Below are positions 33,701 to 46,079 of a stretch of 64,000 bases of DNA, one piece after another. Below the pieces are notes generated by a model. That model saw only the letters and a program-made list of their open reading frames with translations, did not search any database and was not told the origin of the DNA. Source of the stretch: Marsupella aquatica (lineage: Eukaryota; Marchantiophyta); assembly GCA_973895155.1 (NCBI GenBank), contig OZ316899.1, forward strand, positions 11,966,001-12,030,000. The letters run 5' to 3'. Position 1 is the stretch's first letter. Every line of letters starts with the position of its first letter. Position numbers and translations under genes: made by a program.

Positions 33701-34648
33701 GTTCTCTGTTGTGTACAGTAATGCTATGGCCATCCTATGGGTTTTGAGGACTTCACATTATAAGGTGATCATTTTTTTTCTATTCTACCTTTGTGTGTGT
33801 CTTGCAATAAGCTACTTACTGCATATCACTTGTAAAACTTAAAGTATAAATATAGTGAAGTTTTTGTGTGGTGCAGGACAGTTTGGTTTGAAAAGGTTAT
33901 TTCTTGGAGGGTGAAACAAGAGCATTTGTGCCTAATCTCTTCTAAAATAACTGTAGTTTGTTCTCTGTTGTGTACAGTAGTGCTATGGCCATCCTATGGG
34001 TTTTGAGGACTTCACATCCTAAGGTGATCATTTTTTTCTATTCTACCTTTGTGTGTTTCTTGCAATAAGCTACTTACTGCATATCACTTGTACAGATTAA
34101 AGTACAAATGTAGTGAAGTTTTTGTGTGGTGCAGTAGTTTTGATTCTCAAGTTGGCATGGCAAAGTTGGGATTAATTTCTGAAAGATTAAAGTAATTCTT
34201 CATGCAGGAGTAAGTAATCCTTGAGATGATAGTGCAACTGGTATGCTCCAACTGTACCTTTAACTGTTAGATTGAGCTCATCATATTCCTCTGCCCAGGT
34301 GAACAATGTCCCAACAGAGCCTCTGCCCAGGTGAATTTTCATTTTGTCTAACCAATTGGAACCAGACTGCCTAACAATTATTTCACATAATAGAGATTAC
34401 ATGATGTCTCACAACTCTTGTGTGTGATTACAGGACTGCTGTTGCATCAATTGTACATGTCTTGCCATGATCAATTTTTGGTGAGCAATGAAATCACTCC
34501 TTGAGCAAGTTTGACAAAGTTCAAGGAGCATAAGCTAGTTTGGGGGATAGGATTAGACGGTCATGATTGCCCACATAGTAGATCTATTGACAGTTTCTAA
34601 AATGTACAATTGTTAACAATAAAAATGTCTGGATCCTTTCAATATAAG
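30727..34648. other. Repeat-rich interior of CACTA-B without recognised genes
   Basis: Three local duplications are visible. A 70-bp unit recurs at 31694-31764 and 31783-31852. A unit of about 320 bp recurs at 32261-32580 and 32621-32940 (period about 360). A unit of about 200 bp recurs at 33672-33882 and 33937-34135. Plus-strand frames at 31928-32128, 32047-32322 and 33096-33491 look like scattered exons, but I recognise none. They may be captured gene pieces. Confidence 0.45.
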
Positions 34649-34653
34649 ATCTA

Positions 34654-37604
34654 TGTTGTAACTCATACTTGAGTTAAGTCTACCTTTGGGATAACTACCT
34701 ATGTAACTACCCTAACTACTTAGGCCGTAGCCACATGTACATATTCTACCAAGAGTAAAGATGGAACCAACTCTTTGTCTCATTTCTCCCACAACACGTT
34801 ATCAGCACGAGCCTAAGACTGGCTGAATTTTTTTTTAGGCCATGACTGATTCACTCTAAGACGAAGAAAGAAGGGAAAAGACGTGATTCGAATGTGCCAA
34901 AGTTTTTTTTGCGAGAGCTGCTTGAAGCGCTGCACGAGCAATTTTTCTTTGGAAGAAAGGCCAAGGAAGAATTGATCCCAGCTATGGTGAATTGAATATC
35001 AAGGCGCCATCTTATTCGGTGCACGCTTTTCAAGTCAGTATAGCAGTAAGGCAATAGCAACAGTCAGTCAGAGCCAATGTTGTTGACGCGTTCACAAATC
35101 TGGAAACGAGCCAGCGATTGGAACTCCAGCCATTTCGAGGAGTCGGAAGTTGGTGGCCAAGGTGTTTTCTCACTCCCTGGCGAGCAAGACCCTCACACCA
35201 ACTACATCTTTTATTGATAAGATTTCTAGCGAGCACCAGCTCACTGACGGCTGGTCGTGAGCGCACAACAGATTGGAGTACGACAACCTACTCTATTTCC
35301 TGTGTTTGCTTCCAGTTCTACTCGAGTCTACCGCTGGAGGCATTCGAAATGGACGAAGCAGTAACAGGATGTTGTGATTTCTTTCCCGACACTACGCTTT
35401 CCCGACACTATGCTGACAGAAAAGCAGGACAAACATGGGGAAATTAAACCCGTTGGTCGCATCACTGGAAAACGAAAGAAGGATTTGGAGCAATCGCGTA
35501 AGAAGTGCAAAAAGAAGCAAGTGAAGAAAGTCGCGACTTACAGACCATAGAAAGTAGCGACCTCCACTTCAGGCAGCGAGATCATCACACAAGCAAACCG
35601 ATCCAAGGCGCAGATCACAGCCTCAATTCCATAAGGAACTCGTAAGGATAGCAGGAGATAAGGAAATTTTTCTTAGAAGATTCGAAGAGAACTCAAGAAG
35701 AAAGCAGAACAGAACGGAAGTCTATCCCCAACCGAGGATCACAAGATTACATTCTTCGTTAGTCATTGATGAGTCTTTTGCCCTTCGAGAGTAACCGATC
35801 TTGAAAAGCAGCATTCCCCTCCAGGGTGAAAAGGATAAGAAGAGCAAGACGACAGCAATAGAGAGAAGACGATCGAAAAGCGTAGGCAGGTCCCGTGAAT
35901 TACCCTCATTCGCCGTTGCCCCTTCTGGAGAGCAACGATGGGTTTGTTCGAGAGCAGCTGGTACCCTGAAGGAAGATGATAAAGAAGAGGAAACCGAGCT
36001 ACTGGATGCTCTAGTTTCTAAGCCGTACTGCGATGATGACGGCCTTTCCTACCGGCATTCTCACCAGACTTTACTATGTTGATGGAGACACCAAGAGCTT
36101 GATCGACTTTACACATCCATGACAATGGAGATTGAAGGAAGATTTCACATTTAGGGAGCACGAACAAAAGACCCTCGGAGAAAAGAGGATAAGAGCACGA
36201 AGGGAACGCGCGCAGCAAAGAACAAATCTCGCAACAAAAATGCTGAAACGTCGAGAAAACGTCGAGAACATACCGCTAAGTGCAAACCCTCCTTAATTGC
36301 AAAACCCGTCAAATAGATTTGCGTATACAAAGAACAATGTGCACTGAACCAGGGAAACACACATACTAAGAACGGGGACGAAATGGCATTAAAATGAAAG
36401 ATATCTATTGGGAATATTACCATATAAGAATTGCCATTCACAAATTCAGGGGGAGAATTGTTTTTCCCAACGTGCCTACTGCACTTAAAAGTTAAGCTCC
36501 GTGCCTACTACACATGGAAGCCAATGAGTGCCTACTGCACATGGAAGTAAATGACAAATTGAGGGGGAGACCTCAAGTAAGACTTGACATCAAGCAATGT
36601 AACCCATGGGATGTGCCTATTGCACAAGTGCCTTTCGCACCAATGAATACCTAAAAATGGAACTCTATTCCATGCATATGGCAAATCATGAAATCTAAGG
36701 AATTTTTATAAATGATTGAATATGGTGTTAACACAATCACTTACCAATACTTGATGAGGTATACTGGATATTAAAGTACCATATGATAATATGAGGTACA
36801 GTACCAGGTCATAAGGTACCATAAGGTGAGACATGGCATGGTAAGGCACCATAAGAGATGGTGCGCCATACCCCAATATGATAACCCTACGTTGTGGATA
36901 TGGTACGTGATGTGGTGCAAATAGGTTATGCCCACACCAAATCTAGGGTTGGACACCCAATCCAATTCCAAGGCCATGGATTACACCATATCATCTTCGT
37001 TTTGTACTAATACTTTACTTTGTCATGGCATGTAATCGGTGACCATCAAGGAGTCTCCATTTCCAGATTGGAAGGAGACACGAGAAACAATCAACCAAGG
37101 AAGATCTTCAACAAGCCTATAGTGTTGACAAACACCTTAAGAGACTTTGTAGAAATTACACATACACTATATTCTTAAACCCAATTATGTTACACCCATG
37201 GGGATGGTAATACTCTTTCCTCCCACAAAGAAAGTAGGGGAGGTTTTAATGAGGTTACATCCCCCACTTACACTTTACCATGCAACATGAATTATAAGAC
37301 ATCTATTAGGAGAAGCTTGACATTCATTTATAGTAGACTTGAGATGGCTACACCATTTATAAAATAGGCTAGACATAAACAAAACCTATTGTATACCACT
37401 GAATATACCCAAAGTAGACTCTTGATTGTAACATTTCAACCCCAATGTTACAAAGGGGGAGTGTTGTAACTCATACTTGAGTTAAGTCTACCTTTGGGAT
37501 AACTACCTATGTAACTACCCTAACTACTTAGGCCGTAGCCACATGTACATATTCTACCAAGAGTAAAGATGGAACCAACTCTTTGTCTCATTTCTCCCAC
37601 AACA
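34654..37604 (+). mobile_element. Non-autonomous LTR element (LARD-like), 2.95 kb
   Basis: Two 143-bp LTRs (34654-34796 and 37462-37604) start TGTTGTAACTC and end CCCACAACA. ATCTA flanks both sides (34649-34653 and 37605-37609). CGTTATCAGCACGAGCC follows the left LTR as a primer-binding-like site. A purine tract (AAAGGGGGAG) precedes the right LTR. The 2.67-kb interior has only short frames (such as 35118-35447 and 35801-36082) and no gag, protease, RT or integrase motif. Near 36470-36630, GTGCCTACTGCAC-like phrases recur. It must depend on enzymes from another element. Confidence 0.88.
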
Positions 37605-37812
37605 ATCTAGGAGTTCTTTGAGTTCTTTATTGTGAATGTCATATATATGATGTTTTTGTTATTGTTTAGTGGTTTCCAATCATTGTGATGTAACATGCTT
37701 ACATTTTTAATCTTGTTGTGGGTCTTGTTGTGGACGCATTGTGGATTTCATTTTGAATATCAATCATGTGAAAACATTTTGGATTTAAAGACAATGTTTT
37801 CTACTAGTGTAT

Positions 37813-38048
37813 AAAAGACTGAAAACGACTCACCAAAGCTACCGACACAAAGACTACAATAGACTGAAAATCCAGTCTATTAAACGACTTACAAACCAGT
37901 TCTATAAAGGACTCAGTTAATTATAGTAACAAAACATACGACTCGCAGTCCTAAAAAGGACTGGAGTCCTTCCCAGTCGTTTCCAAGTCCTATACGGTAC
38001 TGAATAGTCGTTTAATGGGGTCTAAATACCCCCCGGTTTCTACTAGTG
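37813..38048. repeat. CACTA-B right subterminal repeats and terminus
   Basis: Dense AGACT/AGTCGTTT/GGACT motifs in both orientations end in the inverted CACTAGTAGAAACCGGGG terminus. They are comparable with the left subterminal GGACTAAG...AAGTCC motifs and are probably transposase-binding. Confidence 0.7.
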
Positions 38049-41000
38049 AGACGCACACAACGAGATACACATACAGCTCATACTATGCACAGTCCCTTAC
38101 ATATCCAAAATAGCCTCTTGCACATCACCCAACAGGGCTGCGGCACATTGGCGAACCCATGCTTGGTGTTTCACAGCCTACTTCTCATACTCACACATGC
38201 CATTTTCGTCTGGCATCCTACTCACCAAGTTACTGCGGTTGCACAAACAAGTCATCCATTTATTGCTCATACTTGCTACTCATTGCACTTCAAAGAGTCA
38301 CCTACTCACAACAAAACAAATCCAACTACTCATCATCTTCGTCCATGTCAGCTTCAACCTCTCCCTCATAAGTCTGTCTCATTGTCAAGGGGATGTACTC
38401 CTTGGTCCCCTGGCCCCGATGTACAACGTCTACTGGCGGCTGTTCAAAGGCCCCATGTGCATCCAAACTGAACTCTATTTTAGTACCCTCCATCCTTCGA
38501 ACTGTAGGTGAGCTATGGCAGACTACACGCCAACCACGAGACTCCTCCACATCTAAAAAAAATACTTGCTCCACTTGACTTGGGAACACAAAAGGCTCCA
38601 TCCATTCTGCCAGTCTTTGGTTAAAATTGACCATTAGAAAGCCATCCATATCCCGTTTCATGGTCGCTCTTGGCCCATGCCAATCTGGCTTCACCCATGA
38701 ACCTTTCATTAGGATGATTTGTTGTGATGTGTTCCCATAATTCAGTGCCCAGATGTCTGCCAACTCCCCAACATATCCCATCTCCATCCAGCCCCTGTTG
38801 CTTTGAGCATCTATATGCTCAAACACAGATATTACCCCCAAATTATATGTCACTAAATGCTTGTCCTCATCATCATGCACACGGTACTGATTCCCATATG
38901 CTTTCATCCATTTATACCGCTGTACAATACGTCTGGGAGGCACAGACAAGAGGAGAACATCTCTATCCATGTTTGGGTTCTGCCTACTATGCTCTCGAAT
39001 TGTTGTCCTGATCCACTCAGGAAAAGTAGGGAATGCCTGGTGATTTAACCCTAATTGGGCGGCCTTCTGCACATTGTATTCCCTGCATGATGACAATGAG
39101 AACAATTTCTCAATACAATGTACATATCCTACCAAAATGGATATGAATAAAGAAGGAATGCAGGGAGGGTGCGGAAACATGAGTACTCACTGCCACCAAG
39201 GTTGCATCATGACTGTATTGTGTAAGACATATAAGTGTGCTGCATCACGAACTTCTGCAGACAATTGCAAGGAAGTAAAAGCGCCTTGAAGAACCTCTCC
39301 AGCCACCCCCTCTTCTTCCTCAGCATCCCACATCCTGCTCCTAACACTGTCTACACCAGCCATGTACTCTGTAAGGAACCCCAAGGTCTCTTCTTGAATG
39401 TAACCAAGAGCCATGCTTGCTTCAAGCCTGTAATAAGTACGTACATGGCCTTTTAGCAACTTCATGTACCGTTCCATCGGATACATCCACCTTGTACTCA
39501 CTGGGCCATAGTGGCCCAGATCTTCAACCGCATGGATGATCAAATGAGTCATGACATCAAAAAATGTTGGCGGGAAATAAATCTCCAAGTCACAAAGCAC
39601 ACGCACAGTATCTGCCTTTAACTGAGGAAATGTTGTAGGGTCCCACACCTTCACACAAATACGACGAAAGATCTGACACAGTCTCAAAATGACATTGCGA
39701 ACTGGTTTTTGCATCAATCCCCTCAGACATACTGGTAGAATGTCTTGCATCATAACATGGAAGTCATGAGTTTTCATGCTTCCCAACTTCTTCTTCCTTA
39801 TATGCTTTGCAAAGGCTCCAGCGTACCCAGAGGGTACTTTGAACGAACTCAGCCTAGACAAAATTGTGTTCCACTCGTTCTGGGTGCAAACATATGGAGC
39901 TTGGTACTTGAAAACCACACCCGACCTATTCTGGGATTCTTGCAGCCAAAGTTGAGGACGAATGCCCTTCTCCTGAAGGTCCTTTCGTACTGCTGCAGTA
40001 TCGTTGTCCCCCGACAGAAACTTCAAAAGACTTTCGCATACATTCTTCTCAATGTGCATAACATCAATGTTATGTTTGCTTGGCTCAAAATCCTGCACCC
40101 ATGAAGTACGCATGATTGCCACAATTAGGTTCAGACACAAGAACTAAAAACTGTTGTGCATAGGATCTGAAGAGGTTCACTGAGTACAAGTGAATATGCA
40201 AATGTTACCTTCCAATACTCCAATGATGTGTCCATCATTGTCTGCCTTTTGATGCCATGAGTCTTTGCTGGGTCATCTGGCACGTCTCTACAAGCACCAT
40301 ATTCATCATAAGACACCTTGTTCAGTCCCCACTGCAGAAGTTGGTCTCTACTAACCAACACAGGAGACTCTCAAAGCTCCCTCTGGTTGTTGAAGCGGGC
40401 TATGTGGGATTGCCTATGCCTGAAAGGGTGGTCGGCAGGAAGATATCGCCTGTGGCCTTGGAATTTGATACTGCCCAAGGAAACGGACCGTTCAGATGTA
40501 ACATCTGGGCCACATCGTGTGCAACCCAGATATCCCTTCCCTACCTGCCCAGATATCATGCTATGTCCAGGGTAGTCTGCTATTGAATTAACACACATTG
40601 CACGTAGGTTGAATGTCCTCGGTCTACCAGGTCCACAAAGTGCATCAACTGTCATAACTCCATGTGTCCATAGAGTAACCCATTCCTCCACCGCAGGGGC
40701 CAACCAAACATCTATGTTTGCACTTATAGCAGATTTTGGGCCGGGAATCATAAGACACAAGATCACAAAAAAAACGCTTGGTGGATATCCAAGGTGGGAG
40801 ATTATAATTTATCAAAGTCACTGGCCAGCAAGAATACACGTTGTTCTTGTCTCCAAAAGGATTAGCACCGTCAAGGCTTAGACCAAACCTCACATTTCTG
40901 CTCTCTGCTGCAAAGTCCGGCCACTTCTCATCTATGTACTTCCAGTGGTTGGAATCTCCAACGTGACGTTGCAAACCATCTGTACTCTTCTGATCAGAGA

Positions 41001-41945
41001 TCCAAGTCATCATCTTAGAAATGGATGGACACCTATAGAGTCGCTGCAATCTTGGAATGAGAGGGAAATGCCGTAGGACCTTAGCAGGTTGAGTTGACTT
41101 CCCCACGTTCTTATATCTGTGCTTTCCGCAGATAGGGCAGGATAGGCAATCAGCATATTCTTTTCTGAAAAGTACATGGCCATTTGGGCATGCATGGATG
41201 GACACATAATTCAAACCAAGTTTTCTCATCACCTTCTTTGCCTCATACATGTTCTTAGGAGCAATGTTTCCAGCGGGTAGTACTGTCCTCTGTAGGAACA
41301 TCAACAACTCTGTTACACATATGTTGGGCACACGGTGACATCCACATATATTGAGGAACATCACTATGAACCCTAGTTTGGAGCAATTTGCACCACCATA
41401 CAATGGGGACGTAGCTTCCTCCAAGTAGGCCCCAGTTCCCAAGAATTGACCATCATCTCCAGCTCCTTCTCCAATGTCAAACTCTTCTTGGTCCGATGGA
41501 TCTGCACCATGCATGTCTGGTTCTTCGTCCCCCTGTGCCTCTGCATCTTCATAAAGTGCATCCAGGTCTTGAAAAATGTCTGAAACCATCCTAGGAACAT
41601 CTGCCCCGTCCTCATTAGAAGTCTCGGGACCTCCCTATGGAAGATACTCATCTTCGGCATTGTTGCCTGCATGACCAGTGACGTTATGAAAGAATGCAAA
41701 GCGTCTTGCTGTATTCACATTTTCAAAATCTGCTCTCCATTCATCATCCGATGAATCCTCTTCCTCTCGCACATTCCACACCCTGCGGATTGGATGTCTT
41801 CCATGCCTTTGAAGATGAGAATGCACTTGGTTCAGGGTCATCGAGTGGTATCCTTGACATTGCATGCAGGGGCATCTCATCCGGGCATTTCTGCCCCGAC
41901 TTGCTCTAAGCACCTCTCTATTCCACAACTTGGAGTCATGACGTG

Positions 41946-43163
41946 TGTGATGCCTAGACAGGAATCACTCGGCCAGTTAAGTGGGTAAAGCAGGAAGGCA
42001 CCCTAGGAACACCTTAGTATAGGGACAAAACAAGGAAAATATAAACAATTAGGGGCAACCATGGAACCCGGGCCGAGGCCGGAGGTAAGGACGCTGAGGG
42101 TGAAAACTCGATTAGGGTTAGGGCACGTTAAGCGTCGGCGGCTAGGAAGGATCAACGGGAAGAAGGACCGGCAGTGGCTGAGGAGGAAGCGTTGGGGGCG
42201 TCCATTAAGGATCCACCACCGGTGTCGTGACGGTGCAAGGGCGCCGTTCCTTTTAGGGAGGGCGGACGTGGAGGGAGGAGGCGTGAGTGGGCAGGGAGGA
42301 GGCGTGAGTGGGCAGGGCGGGCGCTGATCTCCAAGTTTAAGATTAGGATCAGGACCAGGAGCGACCCTGACACTTAGCTTAGTGGGATTGCGGTCCCACT
42401 GGTAGGAGCAACACTTGTGCTCCTGCCTTGCTGTACATAGGTAGATTCGGGCAAGTAGATTACTGTTAAATAGATTAGGCTTACGATGCAAAGAATGGCG
42501 GATCCACTACCAGGATAAGTACCTGGGCAGTGGGGAGCTCAGGGCCTCTTCTTTAGCAAGTTTTTAGTTTGCACCAGCCGGGCTGGGATCAAGTAGTACG
42601 AGAAGCTCTCGGTTAGTCATACAGTGACCCTTGTGTATATTCATGTTTCCTCATGCCTAAGAGCTGAATAGAGTTGGCCTCACGGCTTAGTTCGCAGAGC
42701 TTGTGTATGAGATGTACTGTTTGTATGGCAAGTGCATGGTATGACTCAGTCAGAATGAGTCATTTTGCTATTTGTGTGTCGCATTAACTTGTGTGAAGAG
42801 TGCCCACATCAACCAAAAGGAAGGAAAGTAAGCAGGGGAGTGAGAGTTGGATGTGTCGAGCTGAGAGAGGTCTTAGCGGCTTAACCAAGCCTATTGGGGA
42901 TCATTCCGGCGGCGGAATCCAAACATACCTAACAAGACGGAGGGGAAGACAGGGGAAGGCCTAGATTAGGCCGGCTACGTATCTCATGACCCGATGAAGG
43001 ATCTGTCCAGTATATGTGTGTAAAATGTTAATAGTAGTAGTAGAAGGTTAGCAGCGTCCCATGCCGCTAAGCCGCGGAAACGGCCTCGCCAAGCGCGAAA
43101 CCTGCGGGAATCGGCTTGAGCTGGGGGGTTTCTTGGGTTTAGGGAGCCATGGGACGCACCACA
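41946..43163 (+). repeat. 5' LTR of the 42-50 kb gypsy element
   Basis: 1218 bp. It differs from the 3' LTR by one extra 21-bp copy of GGAGGCGTGAGTGGGCAGGG near 42275-42315 and about nine substitutions. Open frames inside it on either strand are also present in the 3' LTR and are not genes. Confidence 0.92.
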
Positions 43164-43232
43164 TTTTTGGCGCTAGATGGAGGGGGCATTTCTTAAGCCA
43201 TGAGATATGAAGTTAGAACGGAAGCGTAGGTA

Positions 43233-44504
43233 ATGACTGACCTTACGCCGAGGGAAGAAAGAGTGATTCAACGGGAGAGAGCTCGACTGCAGCAGCTCGC
43301 TGGGTGGCATGATACACAGCGACTGAGAGGGGCAGAAAGAGCTGGTAGCTCCGAAACTGGAAGTGGCGTCGAAGAAGACATACCAGAAGAAGAGTCGGTA
43401 AGGAGAAGTGAGTCTCCAACCGACATGGGGGAACCAGAGGCACGGCCAGACGAGAGGCCAGGGACCAGATTGAGCCAGCGGTCGCGCATACATTACAAGG
43501 CATTTCATGGGAGAGGAGATGAGGATCCGGACGAATGGTTGGATGATTTCGAGGGAACCGCTGCAGCAAATGGAGAATCGGCCATCAAGATGCAGATTCT
43601 TCCCGGCCTGTTCAAGGGTGAGGCTAGGCCTTGGTACAGAGCATTAGATGTGGAAGATCAAGCCATCTGGGATATCTTCAAAACACTCTTTGTTAAGGAG
43701 TTTCGACCAATTGGAACTTCAGAACTAGCAGTGCTGAAGTTGGGACGACTTCGGTTCAAGGAGAACAAATCCTTCAGGAAGTTCTTGCAACGCTTTCAGA
43801 AACTGGTAAGACGTACAAAGACCAATGCATCTGAAGGTATGCAACTTCAATGGTTGGTGAATGCTTTGCCACAGAAGATGAGTTTTGCAATTAGGAAGGA
43901 GAACCCGGAGACTTTAGCCGAAGCAATTAAGGATATTCAATTATACATTAATGCAGATATCACAAGCCGGAAGAAACAGCTTAAGTCTGAGAGTTCCTCA
44001 TCAGAAGAGGGATCACCCCATAAGAAAAAAGATAAGAAGAAGAAACATTCCAAGAAGTCTAGAAGTGATAAGTCAAGCTCGGATAGTGGGAGTAGCAAGA
44101 GTGAGTCATCTTCTAGTTCTGAAGAAGAAAAAACTACCAAAAGGAAGGGCAGAAGGAGAGGGAAGACGAAAGTCAAGCTGGAGGCTAAGCCACCAGATAA
44201 CATCGTAGCCCTTACCGAGCAACTTAAGGCTATCATTGTAGAGGTAAAACCGAAGAAGAAGGTATTACAGGAGGATAGCTCTGTATGGTGTGCCTTATGT
44301 TATAAAACCGGACACCATAAAGATGCGTGTCCTAAGCTTAATACTAATCATGTTCGGCATGTGGCCGAGATCAGACCATGTCAGGGAGAAGTAGAGTACT
44401 TTTTAGGAGATGCCGCTGATAGTGTTTTCGGCATCAGTGAGACTGGAGCACGAGACCTATCCAACAGACCTACATCTCTATGGTCAGGGTTAAGGAACAA
44501 CTAA
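43233..44504 (+). CDS. Gypsy gag
   Basis: 423 residues starting MTDLTPREERVIQRERARLQ. Retrotransposon gag core at about residues 85-240 (YKAFHGRGDEDPDEWLDDFE, GEARPWYRALD), then a Lys/Ser-rich linker (about 250-330) and a zinc knuckle CALCYKTGHHKDAC near residue 355. Gag forms the virus-like particle and packages element RNA. The frame ends without joining protease. A shifted frame reads on through VRVKEQLRELETLENTE to a TGA at 44555-44557. Confidence 0.85.
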   Translation: MTDLTPREERVIQRERARLQQLAGWHDTQRLRGAERAGSSETGSGVEEDIPEEESVRRSESPTDMGEPEARPDERPGTRLSQRSRIHYKAFHGRGDEDPDEWLDDFEGTAAANGESAIKMQILPGLFKGEARPWYRALDVEDQAIWDIFKTLFVKEFRPIGTSELAVLKLGRLRFKENKSFRKFLQRFQKLVRRTKTNASEGMQLQWLVNALPQKMSFAIRKENPETLAEAIKDIQLYINADITSRKKQLKSESSSSEEGSPHKKKDKKKKHSKKSRSDKSSSDSGSSKSESSSSSEEEKTTKRKGRRRGKTKVKLEAKPPDNIVALTEQLKAIIVEVKPKKKVLQEDSSVWCALCYKTGHHKDACPKLNTNHVRHVAEIRPCQGEVEYFLGDAADSVFGISETGARDLSNRPTSLWSGLRNN

Positions 44505-44566
44505 GAGAATTAGAAACCCTGGAGAATACCGAAGCCATTGCCAAGGATGTAAAATGAGCAAAAGCA

Positions 44567-45577
44567 TTGTTTGCTTCGGAAGACCCAACAGCTGTGGAGA
44601 CTAGCGTGGCAAAACTGGCCGAATCCAAGACGGAGACACCACCAGAGGAGAAGCCGATTGTTCCCTATGACCTGGCTAAAGATGTACTAGAATCTAGAGT
44701 CTCGGCAACAGTAGGTCAACTATTGAAAAATAGCCCGTACTTCCGGAAGCAATTAAGGAAGGCTATTCTCGGCAAGCCGAGATTACCCAAGGTAGCAACC
44801 AGATCCGACGTACTAATGATAGAAGAAGATCAAGGAGCCCCAGCATTACCATTAATGATTCAAGGAGAATTATTACTACGGGTACCCATCGATGGAGGAT
44901 CAGGGGTATGTATTATGATTGATTCAACAGCAAAAGGGTGGGGTCTAACACCGGAGATGACTGGAAGAGTGTTGAACATGGCCAATGGATATCAGGTCAT
45001 TCCCACGGGAGTGTTAACCGGCATCAAGACAGAGATAGGAGGTATCTTCTTTAGCATTAACTATGTAGTAATGAAGCCGGTAAATCCTACGTCATTCCGG
45101 CTATTGATTGGTAGGCCATGGCTGTACCTAGCCGAGGTAATAGAAGATTGGGGTAAAAAGCAATTCACTTTCGGGACCCCCTCTATCACGGTATCCTGGG
45201 ACACTAAGGATGACCGTAGGAAAAGCATAAGGGAAGTAGATGGGTATGACAGTGGACTGGAGTCAGCCGATGAAGTACGTTGGTTAGAATGCCTCACTGA
45301 CCTAACCGAAGAAAGTGTCTTTGGACCAGAGGTACCCCCCAGCGGATTATGGCAAGAACCAATGGAAGGTGACTTGGAAGAAGAAGACGAAGAGGTCAAG
45401 GACTGCTTTACAATAGAATCCACCTTTTTAGCTGCAATTCCGGAGGAAGTAAAGGATGTAGACCAATTGGATGAAACGGCTAAGTGGGGAGCAGTAGCAG
45501 GGACAGTGGATTTTCTGCAGGCGTTGTGGCAGAGCCGGCAGGGTTCACAACGCCATCGATCATCGACAAGGAATTAA
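44567..45577 (+). pseudogene. Gypsy aspartic protease region
   Basis: 336-residue frame. The retropepsin site is LRVPIDGGSGVCIM, here with an intact DGGS, followed by FRLLIGRPWLYLAEV, the conserved C-terminal hydrophobic-GRPW segment. Acidic tail. It is in a different frame from both gag and the following linker, so either frameshifting or indels separate the domains. Protease matures the Gag-Pol polyprotein. Confidence 0.8.
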
Positions 45578-45975
45578 ATACCAAGGGATCGGCATACAAG
45601 CTGATTACGAGGGCAGAACAAATTGAGGCCCTATTAGAAGCCGAGAGAGCACAGCGGCCTGACTCTCAGGAGCAAGAGGTGGATGAGATGGACAGACACA
45701 ATCCAGAGCCAAGGCAGGAAGGGGAGCCGACCACCAATTCAAAACCGAATAGACCGGCAAGGGGACAATCTATGGACACCAAGGAAGGGACCGACTCGGC
45801 TAGTCCAGCCGAGATTCCAGTTTATGGAGGTATGAGATTGGAGAGACTGGAAGCCGAACTGGACCCGAATTTGAAGAAGCAGATTAATATGATCCAAGCA
45901 CGGCAATATCGGAAGCTCGACTTAGGAGAGGGAAGAGAACTGAACTTAGGGAGAAACCTAGCACCTGAGCTCTAG
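45484..45975 (+). pseudogene. Gypsy protease-RT linker
   Basis: 163-residue charged, low-complexity frame (EEQ/PEPRQEG-rich) that overlaps the protease frame end. It ends at TAG 45973-45975, after which KEINDLLIEFQDVLHGV continues in register. That is the usual helical lead-in to gypsy RT. A further frame break precedes 46080. Confidence 0.6.
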
Positions 45976-46079
45976 AAAGAGATCAATGACTTATTGATTG
46001 AATTTCAGGATGTGTTGCATGGAGTCACCAAGATCTAAAGGGAGTAGATCCAACACTAGGGGAACATCGAATTGATCTC

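Larger units (their letters stand above)
23061..38048. mobile_element. CACTA-B element nested in CACTA-A
   Basis: The left end begins CACTAGTAGAAACCGGGG, and the reverse complement of the right end (to 38048) starts with the same 18 bp. A 3-bp AGA duplication flanks both sides (23058-23060 and 38049-38051), as expected for CACTA. GACT/AGTC subterminal repeats lie inside both ends. It contains a second copy of its own left 828 bp, a LINE remnant, a DDE transposase remnant and a short LTR element. I found no TNP2 in it, so it was probably mobilised in trans. Confidence 0.75.

Noticed and set aside
37793-37812. Apparent CACTA terminus ending TCTACTAGTG at 37812
   Set aside because: Only about 12 bp match the terminus and the adjacent sequence is unlike either family. 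No 3-bp duplication partner was found, so it is more likely a subterminal variant or remnant.
42003-42491. Open frames on both strands at 42003-42491 and 48795-49262
   Set aside because: They lie in the two LTRs of the gypsy element and appear in both copies. GC-rich LTR sequence explains the open frames.
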